Shown: positions 27,801 through 28,328 of the stretch, piece by piece | Numbering within the stretch: position 1 is the stretch's first letter | How the letters are laid out: the number at the start of each line of letters is the position of its first letter | DNA from: Zelonia costaricensis | Taxonomy: Eukaryota; Euglenozoa; Kinetoplastea; Trypanosomatida; Trypanosomatidae | Direction of reading: 5' to 3' | Assembly (NCBI GenBank): GCA_030849075.1 | Contig: JASAOO010003202.1 | Coordinates: 1 to 28,328, forward strand | Length of the DNA stretch: 28,328 nucleotides | Made by a program: the position numbers and the translations under genes | Notes under the pieces: generated by a model | What the model saw: the letters and a program-made list of their open reading frames with translations, nothing else | What the model was told of the DNA's origin: nothing | Database searches by the model: none

Positions 27801-28304
27801 GATGTTCAGTACCGGGTTGCCGGTCAGGTCGTGGAACGTCTCCTGCAGCGTGCAGCCCTCGAGGTGGTCGTAGCTGGTGTAGAACTTCGCGTACGCCTTC
27901 TCCAGCAGCAGCGGCCACCAGTGCTCCGTCGGCGACCGCACGTACAGCACCTCGCCCTCCTCCATGGCTATGCGATCGTCGATCTCGACCTTGACCCATT
28001 CCTCGCCGCGGAAGAACTGGAAGGTGTAGCGGCCGTCCTTGCGCACCTTCTTGCTCACGAAGCAACTGCGGATGACGTCAGGAAAGCGCACGAGTGTGGC
28101 GAGGGCGGACAGCATGAAGCACTCGTAGTGGTTACCCTGGCCGAACTGCTCGCGCGAGAAGGTGTCGGGCAGCAGCGGCTGGTTCACTCCAGCCGGGTAC
28201 ACCTGCGTGATGCGCTGCCATTCCGACGCGATGTGGGCGTTGTCGCGTTCAAAGACGGCGTCGGTGAACAGCTTGCCGCTGTCAGGGGTCTCTTGGATGG
28301 ACAT
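9813..28304 (-). CDS. Giant calpain-like repetitive cytoskeletal protein (H49/FRA/GM6 family), 6163 aa
   Basis: One uninterrupted frame runs from ATG at 28304 to TAA at 9813-9815. Domains in order: calpain-like module 1 (about 1-571), acidic linker (588-603 is nearly all Asp/Glu), calpain-like module 2 (about 626-1187), 64 repeats of about 67 aa (1210-5522), calpain-like module 3 (about 5530-6082) and a basic tail (6105-6163). The repeat core (DPEPEGVPL, then NDRAHELAK) matches the 68-residue repeats of T. cruzi H49/FRA and T. brucei GM6, which link flagellum and cell body at the flagellum attachment zone; that location is inferred here from the family. The modules carry calpain landmarks such as WPLLLEKAYAKF, yet no module has a full catalytic triad, so a structural role is likely. 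There is no N-terminal Gly-Cys acylation motif, signal peptide or membrane segment. Mass is about 0.7 MDa by residue count. The frame stays open upstream to the window edge, so a start farther upstream is not excluded. Confidence 0.96.
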   Translation of the reverse strand: MSIQETPDSGKLFTDAVFERDNAHIASEWQRITQVYPAGVNQPLLPDTFSREQFGQGNHYECFMLSALATLVRFPDVIRSCFVSKKVRKDGRYTFQFFRGEEWVKVEIDDRIAMEEGEVLYVRSPTEHWWPLLLEKAYAKFYTSYDHLEGCTLQETFHDLTGNPVLNIPMDSKLAKAAGADVTEGFYWLDLAQRIQSGQFAASVLTKDIELETMGLQREQQYGVLEIFSLTGTSSINDIVIHLHNPFEDEEYLYKGPLNSKDTTWDAKQRAKHDVDDERSIFLPLNTFLKIMNSVQLCYMTPVEADATYFHDEWKGESAGGNPTSVAWRKNPLYYVRNTGSTASEVVVVIKQEDQRRFTSPDEMTKYLQCGMVLINYAYANPIPTFWVTGNNHKPIHKSLFLNSREVANTMTIPPNSLCYLVPSCMHKGAEGQFNIALYRMKGVDYSDLTIKKLAIPGMNWANPASKNVELRQKEKDRVDFYVDEETDIHILMHQTRPYVSKSGGDAMTEDYMGMYLYDDTDRKIGGVHAATNFREISIIHHVPRSGRYAISITCPRAKSEVPAYVTVVGSHGSNVRVVDPPEDATMFDDEDIIDEGEDADLESNPIDYTPVVFDVARHNEQVDSDAPYEDKRFYMDNRGATSEPWVHIGDLYPEGKTKPLLPEQLSRDQFEQGDHYDCSTLTGFAAMVERHPDVIRNCFISKKPRKDGRYTFQFHRYGQWIKIEIDDRIPMVKGDTVFCRSPTHHWWPLLLEKAYAKFYTLFQNLEDISQGEVFHDFTGRPVIFIPMEADKAKAVDYDITSVQFWRNMNRELDQTAVAALALGEQAEQYGLHHEGSYAVLGFVEARNSVDMSPADVLVKMYNPFEDSPYTGPMHKDDPKWTSEMRTICNPAQRNIFYVPADVFLDVFANVLQAYVKGPLEPCWNFNSEWGDTTNGGNASLVTWRENPLYVARNTTNTPVQIIGMIRQPDQRHLLHRQTNHEVNYIQCALVVAESVSAERIPTYLVTGNKHRRLRSGLYLQNREVTDFITIPADSLCYVVPTGMQRDKGKFIFSYWFLRKGDDEKLDIKRFNTDVARQLPAIAHVDLINKGHARVDIVVDVPTDLHILLKQEKPFRHPSGGDAIAQDFLSIYLYDDKDKRISPSTQATNNREIGLVQHVDKPGRYAIGVNCTAGTGDVPCKVEVVAQERAHVRTTEPPENARELGEIDLFFLEPEPEGVPLADLPLDEDAKFQELLEALKKLHNKPNKSEEELRGLERKMNDRAHELARAVLAKDRPRYLAGQDLERVAPMLEEDPDYMAAERERHMLKKDPRNAARVREIEEELRERAVALSDASAGIDLGFMDPEYEGIPRDDIELLNDPVFEEMAQSRTGLLRDPAANARKINDLEDKMHDRAAELTKDMHEKERTYLDPEPEGVPLDLLPLNEDDPFSRMEDELRALYRKPKRDARAIKDVQGKLNDRAHELAGKLKNDERELFLDPAPLGIPAADLQLDSDPEFHAKEMDRLQLRKEDPLGNRDDIKALEDEMNERARELAKDQQANQRAFLDQDPYGIPLEKLGLDYNDEFVRKEEELRALQKDPRRNAKAIGDLKGEMRALVDALAVAEAARDRAFLDPEIEGRLVQTLPLVENPDFKDLDTKRRRALNRGGDTSKVLDMEDRMNDIAHDIAHDMNVAERPEFMDSAYKGIPIEDLPLDDDQPFRALEVKRQQQKQDPRRNARAIADTEQDLNDRAMELATEKLKSDRNYLDPEPEGVPLRLVPLDTDPTFAEMEAQRAKLKKDPRRNAKPIVDLEDQLNDRAHELAKVLKEKERPKFLDAKFCGIPYTELPLDEDQPFRDMEAQRLLLKEQPQKNATAIQDLEEALNDRAGELAKEKLARERAFLDPAPLSIALEELPLDQTPAFLAKEERLRALNKDPRKNAAPIKALQEEMSDMVQALAAEELGKMRGFLDPEPEGRLVESLPLNDDPKFHQLEARYRDLKKSPKASPQDVADLEELMNDRAHELAKDMNRKERSQYLQPAPKGVPVEELPLDTDEEFSNLEAQRARLMRQPAKNKKAIADIEDALNLRAEELAQEKIQADRAFLDEAPQGIPLKYIPLDNDKEFAKFEAQRMALRAQNQNARSPVPKVRELEAAMNEHANGLAKAMKQQVRSNVLPARVGGIAREALQLDDDVPFTDLEVAHIAANGDGDNDKGRDLGDAMHKRAVDVAAKLRGEEREKFGHPLGFEAEDLPLDSDPAYLQKEAALVELRAEPKKNAQAIKAGEAELRAMAMEMAKAKAAEERKDYIDTEPEGRQLDNLGLDDDPTFVGIEEQYRKSKKDPYADQDRLHDLEQMMNDRAHDLAKMKNAQERDKYLDSAPRNVPLAELPLDTDEEFGQLEAQRAKLCQDPRRNANAIRDVEDQLNDRADVLAAEALKNDRIFLDDKPEGVAQRQLPIDEDQTFRALEMQRAALKSAPAKDERAIRAVEEQMQDYLRSLAKEVKLDARRDMEPSPLGIPLEDLDAHLDADPRFHELEEMYRDAKKNPTKAKMASQLLDQMNERAKEVAQAVHDEERQPLQQEPNGVPLPTLLLNEDPEFNALENEARALRNAPGGGKKNADKLADIEDRLNARAEELANEARKQYVDAAPEGVPMELLSLGSDPAFVSGEDELRRLEKNPVANRQGIKDLKGELNAMAHDKARKMLEGDRGYLDQNPEGVALRHIPLDADATFHDLETHRAKLKAEDPRANQKAITALENQLNDRAHELAKEVKENEVRSLEQDPHGVPYSVIAPHNDDEFKELAAQLRELKADPKRNAAAIKTTKDRMNDRGIELADAMLKHDRAYLESEPEGVPLTYLPLSSDPQFSRMEVERAKLKAKDPIKNAKKVKELEEQLNARAEQLAEAQKQEDLRGLSPKLEGIPLAVIDPHSDDKFASYLPRLRELKADPKAKPEQLQQVVDAMNSRAHEVAADKLRGDRPAYVEEQPKGVPRDLLPLDTDPQLHDMEVQRAVLKAQDPRRNAAKINDLEDRLCERVNELADQQRAKDLENIDPAPEGLPIALVNPHEDPAFAKLVDQHRQLAKDSNKNAEPLAKVEAQMNERAHELAKAMLGRDNAFLDSTPQGVPLAELPLDSDPEFHRLEVERAKLKAQDPRRNAAKIKDLEGQMNNRAHELARAQLAEDLRGVDPAPRGLPVELLNPHADADFASPVKRMRELKKSSIIDPKAQQAVLDDMNKRVRAMADEAMDRDYLDPNPEGVPLADLPLDSDPEFHDMEVERAKLKLKDPRRNARAIKDLEQQLNDRAHELAKKQLEDDLSGCDPVPEGIPLALLKPTEDPKIAAMIPQLRALKKDPKKNAEAIQNLENQMNNRAYELADQLLEGDRGYLDPKPDGVALAHLPLDKDPAFAEMEVERAKLKTQDPRRNQRRIADLEEQLNDRAAELAAAKKAAELAHFPPQYNGIDTAAMEPHDDPGFSALVEQLRALEKAGKATSPEAEKVLKAMDERLEELAKEKVEGDLWFLDKEPEGIPLEEVPVEDDPTFQQLRQERANLKAKDPRANAGKIKGLEDEMNERAHALAESMKENDFDGVDPDPLGIPLELLHPRDDPQVAKLLPELRRAKKSPRDAQKAKDLLNKLNDRVQELAKDALSGERPAYLDPKPEGVALADLPLDADGIYAGLELERAKLVLQDPAKNAKQIEDLEDRLNERAHELAQQVLKDDLKNIDSKPEGIPIEAVKPHDNPDFHELATRARELRKDPRRNAEKLAAVEDQMNNLAHRMAADMLGSDRGFLEPEPEGVPVDVLPLNADSQFHEMEVQRAVLAALDPVKNKQAIADLEDRLNSRAHELAEEQKKEDLHGLNHAPLGVPVALLNPHEDPQFAASLPELRSLKSTGSPRANARLNDTQAKLDDILEALADEYLENDRAQYLDAAPEGVPLAALPLNTDPEFRQLEAERLDLISKNPKANKDAIKDLEAALNERAQELAKEQRKNDRAYLEPEPQGVPLDVLPLDTDRQFCDLEAKRAALKAKDPVKNAAAIHDLEDQLNDRANQLAEDQIAEDLRAVDPLPEDVPVRLLKPHDDPEFARMVNALRSLRADPRADPKKIADLEQDTNDRMHELANDALTGERGRYLDQKPEGILVEALPLDSDPLYHQMEVERAKLALQDPKKNQAKIADLEDRLNERAHELAKEQRARDLQDLSEAPCGIPVELLQPHDDETFASLVAQRRDPASSPNKSRDISAASADPTRELLNSRLEEMARQMLEGDRGYLEPNPEGVPLRVLPLDEDPEFHDMEVRRAVLKAKDPKRNAAAIKDLEDQLNDRAHDLAKAALSGDRGYLAPEPQGVPLAHLPLDNDAKFHQMEVERAKLKAQDPKRNADKIRALEDQLNDRADELAEAQKKEDLRNLDERPRGIPLEGLNPHDDAEFASHLPELRRLKKEQPNHPKIRELQAKLDNRADELAKAQIDRDRGFLDKEPEGIPLAQVTLDNDKPFTDLEKQLRQAKHDPKRNADKIADLQEQMNDRAHELARDLLKGDRGYLDPEPESVPISDVPIDADPKFRELEAQRAKLKEDPKKNEAKINALEEQLNDRAHELAKAQKEAARGFLNPTSSRVPKALLPLDDDAPFAKMEQQLRRLSKDPKRNAGAIENLKGMMQDRADELGENMVKGDRDKYLDATPEGVPVEHLPLDSDAQYSDAELKRAVLKAQDPVKNKQAITDLEKALNDRAHELAKEQRQKDRAFLDPEPEGIPIADVPLDNDSNFLRLEDYMRKLKKDPKRNADAIAGTQESMNDRAHELAKGVVAEDLACLPRAAYRGIPKEDLNLHSYPKFRDAANRRRLAKRRNAPDMKMIEEGMDKIASEIADDVVDNERAFLDAEPEGMLLADVPLDDDKEFAALEAERRRRAKDPRSAKRNKDVIRDLEDKMNDRAHQLAKDAFAKQRGFMDKEPEGVPLERLPLDTDPEFKSAEIARYKAKKDPKVDPKKIAALEKRMKDRAHELAKRETAKDRAFLDPEPEGVLLAELPLNEDAEFNELAKQRQALKNAGKGRDPKVKELEEKMNDRAHDIAKDFLNKNRAYLNQEPQNVPLADVPLNRDPIFRGMEADLMKAKKDPRNNADKIAGLQDDLNNRADELARDMLRKERAHQEPEPLGVPLEELPLNHDPILNPLERKRRDLKKDPKRNSDALRNLEPEIAARVEDIARDFLAKERAFLDQEPEGMALERLPLSEDKEFHEMEKDLRALRKQPAKNKDAIEDLEERMNDRVHELAKEYLAKDRDYLDKEPLGVPVQELPLNDDAAFRDMEEKRRALKKKDPRGNAKAIKDMEDQLNDRTLQLAQEKLDKERAFLDNKPEGILIKDLPLDKDKPFKDMEKQLRQLRKDPRKNANAIRDLEDDLNNRVHTLAKRQLADDRNFLNPEPRGVPLADLALDEDPEFRKAELARREAKKDPKQANTVRELENVLNDHAERIAGEYLKKDRAYLDPEPEGVPLEELPLDTDQDFHGMEVDRRKLNKDPAKNARTIKDLEGHLNNRAHELAKEKKGYQDPEFHEANEDIAEQWPRIRELYPEGIYDPVTPDTTLPSDITSAPQDMGFLAPFIAALARHTVLISRLFQDKAHPQNQPYRVTLFNPDSSPVTVEVDDRLPCDDKREPKFTQVPSRMWYPLLLEKAYAKFVGGYENFNNCNAHDTLRDLTGRPVLHISLEDPKHAAATNMGDYTTPAFWRRVMEDLDRGDIFVCVANGSVPNGLHPQCSYALMDVVEVKPGTSDPAEIVVKVHNCYADAPYYNGPLRKGDSSWTADVKRACNYSADETDMIYMPLPAFLDNFSCMQRCHINCGDRLSSPGEWNDFTAGGTSKYTTFRSNPIYLVENKTSRPATILAEVRHTNPLYVDETNCKQYPYTGLTLMQPSNAKLPPTPFITNGTHKFLQKGMMLDSREVCAEMELPPSSTCYLIPYTKDRGTMGEFFVSIYPDMAKVTLTPLRHAGLTLKPLRTSLTLQPGDEQGERLDFMVNDASDVHILLHQTKVTDANSIRKGDAVAEDEVTMTVFNEYGIKIATTGEASNAREHALIFKAPHGGRYSLLLSCAATSTKGPCTANLEIFTPSTVSADFVPVAPDAKPLNPQAHSRFPTLSRTATAPGASRGGSRGGSNVRRTDSLPPINQRSVSSRRGSREEPPRRPSRGRR
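9816..9992 (-). other. Basic Ser/Arg/Gly-rich C-terminal tail (residues 6105-6163)
   Basis: The last 59 residues are low-complexity and strongly basic, with many Arg and Ser, few acidic residues, and repeated SRGG. Several RRxS-type sites are visible (RRTDS, RRGS, RRPS), which fit basophilic kinases in general. The tail contrasts with the acidic and mixed-charge repeats. A microtubule- or partner-binding role under phosphorylation control is possible, but the sequence alone does not prove it. Confidence 0.75.
10059..11717 (-). other. Calpain-like module 3 (residues about 5530-6082), diverged and lacking the nucleophile
   Basis: This module follows the repeats. It keeps the calpain landmark as MWYPLLLEKAYAKF, with EVDDRL and LRDLTGRPVL also recognisable from modules 1 and 2. 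The nucleophile position is M5571 (PQDMGFLAPF against the usual GDCWFL). The His position is C5731 (QCSYALM), and N5757 is kept in HNCYADAPY. F5839 (FRSNPIYLV) opens the domain III-like part and a last C2L-like domain ends near 6082. With both Cys and His gone it cannot work as a thiol protease. It is the most diverged of the three modules. Confidence 0.85.
13749..13940 (-). repeat. Atypical repeat unit 54, short and basic (residues 4789-4852)
   Basis: The unit has 64 residues and has lost both the DPEPEG opening (it reads CLPRAAYRGIP) and the NDRAHELAK ending. It carries a strongly basic patch, NRRRLAKRRN, where other units have mixed charge. It keeps the register between units 53 and 55, so it is a diverged member and not an insertion. 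Confidence 0.7.
14955..20237 (-). repeat. Higher-order repeat: alternating A/B two-unit block (units 23-48, residues 2690-4450)
   Basis: Two unit types alternate. Type A is canonical (LPLDxDPEF, then MEVERAKLKAQDPRRNA) and usually ends in ED or DD. Type B begins with L, as in LRGLDPAPEG. It carries PH followed by an acidic residue (NPHEDP, KPHDDP) where A has PLDxDP, reads LRELKKDP-like instead of VERAKLK, and ends in GDR. Units 24, 26, 28, 30, 32, 34, 36, 38, 40, 43, 45 and 48 are type B; ten of the twelve have the exact Pro-His pair. Units 23-40 (16590-20237) form nine regular A/B pairs of about 405 bp. Extra A-like units 41 and 46 then break the rhythm. Confidence 0.8.
15561..15776 (-). 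repeat. Atypical repeat unit 45 with Ser-rich insertion (residues 4177-4248)
   Basis: This type-B unit is 72 residues long. Its charged helix is replaced by a Ser/Ala/Asp/Pro-rich stretch containing ASSPNKSRDISAASADP before the end motif resumes as LNSRLEEMARQML. It is probably a flexible break in the otherwise helical array. Confidence 0.7.
20637..23672 (-). repeat. Higher-order repeat: three copies of a five-unit block (units 6-20, residues 1545-2556)
   Basis: Units 6, 11 and 16 share an unusual form: KEE/KEA after the acidic motif and an altered end (EMRALVDALA, EMSDMVQALA, ELRAMAMEMA) in place of NDRAHELAK. The units that follow them, 7, 12 and 17, share EGRLVQTL, EGRLVESL and EGRQLDNL where others have EGVPLxxL. 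Units 8/13/18 also resemble each other. The period is five units, about 337 residues or 1012 bp. Unit 22 (KDLKGELNAMAHDKA) looks like a fourth member of the unit-6 class, one unit out of step. Assignment is by eye. Confidence 0.7.
24744..26429 (-). other. Calpain-like module 2 (residues about 626-1187), tandem duplicate of module 1
   Basis: This module is clearly similar to module 1 along its whole length. Both share a DVIRNCF/DVIRSCF block, a KDGRYTFQF block, EIDDRI and HWWPLLLEKAYAKFYT. C679 in EQGDHYDCSTL occupies the nucleophile position and N863 in YNPFED the Asn position. The His position is G836 (GSYAVL). W944 (WRENPLYV) starts the domain III-like part, and a further C2L-like domain ends near 1187, just before the repeats. 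An acidic linker of about 55 residues separates it from module 1. The arrangement indicates an internal duplication of the N-terminal module after the His had already been lost. Confidence 0.85.
26592..28304 (-). other. Calpain-like module 1 (residues about 1-571): CysPc-like plus C2-like domains
   Basis: The peptidase-like core spans about residues 30-325. It has QGNHYECFML, with C62 at the place of the calpain nucleophile, and a strongly conserved HWWPLLLEKAYAKFY segment. The catalytic His is missing: in the stretch corresponding to HAYSV the chain reads QQYGV, placing Q220 there. The Asn is kept as N245 in HNPFED. W328 opens a calpain domain III (C2L)-like part with WRKNPLYYV, and a second C2L-like beta domain follows at about 470-571. 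The order CysPc-C2L-C2L is usual for kinetoplastid calpain-like proteins, many of which lack catalytic residues. Predicted proteolytically inactive. Confidence 0.85.
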
Positions 28305-28328
28305 GGCTGCTGAGGGGTTGGGGAAAGG
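28305..28328 (-). promoter_or_regulatory. Short upstream edge of the giant gene; pyrimidine-rich with possible splice acceptor
   Basis: Read on the minus strand, this is CCTTTCCCCAACCCCTCAG followed by CAGCC and the ATG. A pyrimidine tract ending in AG resembles a spliced-leader acceptor, but it would leave a leader of only a few bases. The main acceptor may lie outside the window. The 24 bases contain no in-frame stop and no ATG. Confidence 0.25.

Noticed and set aside
9813..28304. CRISPR or DNA satellite reading of the regular 200-bp periodicity
   Set aside because: The period is a multiple of three, stays in one open frame throughout, and conservation is at the protein level with much synonymous variation. 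It is a coding repeat.

Overview
The window looks like a trypanosomatid chromosome, most likely Leishmania or a close relative (Leishmaniinae). It is GC-rich and has one enormous intronless gene. The non-coding DNA is long and full of polypyrimidine/polypurine tracts and CA/GT microsatellites. The protein belongs to a family known only from kinetoplastids. I see no bacterial-type operons, RNA genes, CRISPR arrays or intact mobile elements.

The right two thirds (9813-28304, minus strand) is a single open reading frame of 6163 codons. It encodes a giant calpain-like cytoskeletal protein of the H49/FRA/GM6 family, which in trypanosomes is attached to the flagellum attachment zone. The order is: two N-terminal calpain-like modules (residues about 1-571 and 626-1187), 64 tandem units of about 67 residues (1210-5522), a third diverged calpain-like module (about 5530-6082), and a basic Ser/Arg-rich tail (6105-6163). 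None of the three modules keeps a full Cys-His-Asn triad, so a scaffold role is more likely than proteolysis. By eye the repeat array is hierarchical: a five-unit super-repeat near its N-terminal side, a two-unit (A/B) super-repeat in the middle, and a mostly one-unit pattern at the C-terminal side.

The left third (1-9812) holds no convincing protein-coding gene. Most of it is best read as the very long 3' untranslated region of the giant gene plus intergenic DNA, with microsatellites, homopolymers and one possible degenerate SIDER-type retroposon segment (about 6490-6720). Positions 1-1992 contain no ATG at all on the minus strand, although the plus strand of the same stretch has more than a dozen. 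The block ends close to a good minus-strand trans-splice acceptor: a pyrimidine tract at 1938-1954 with the first AG at 1870-1871. My model is that another minus-strand gene lies just beyond the left edge, and that 1-1869 is its unusually long, ATG-free 5' leader. Both genes would then belong to one minus-strand polycistronic unit.

Unit counts, domain limits and super-repeat assignments come from reading the translated sequence by eye. No alignment or database search was run.
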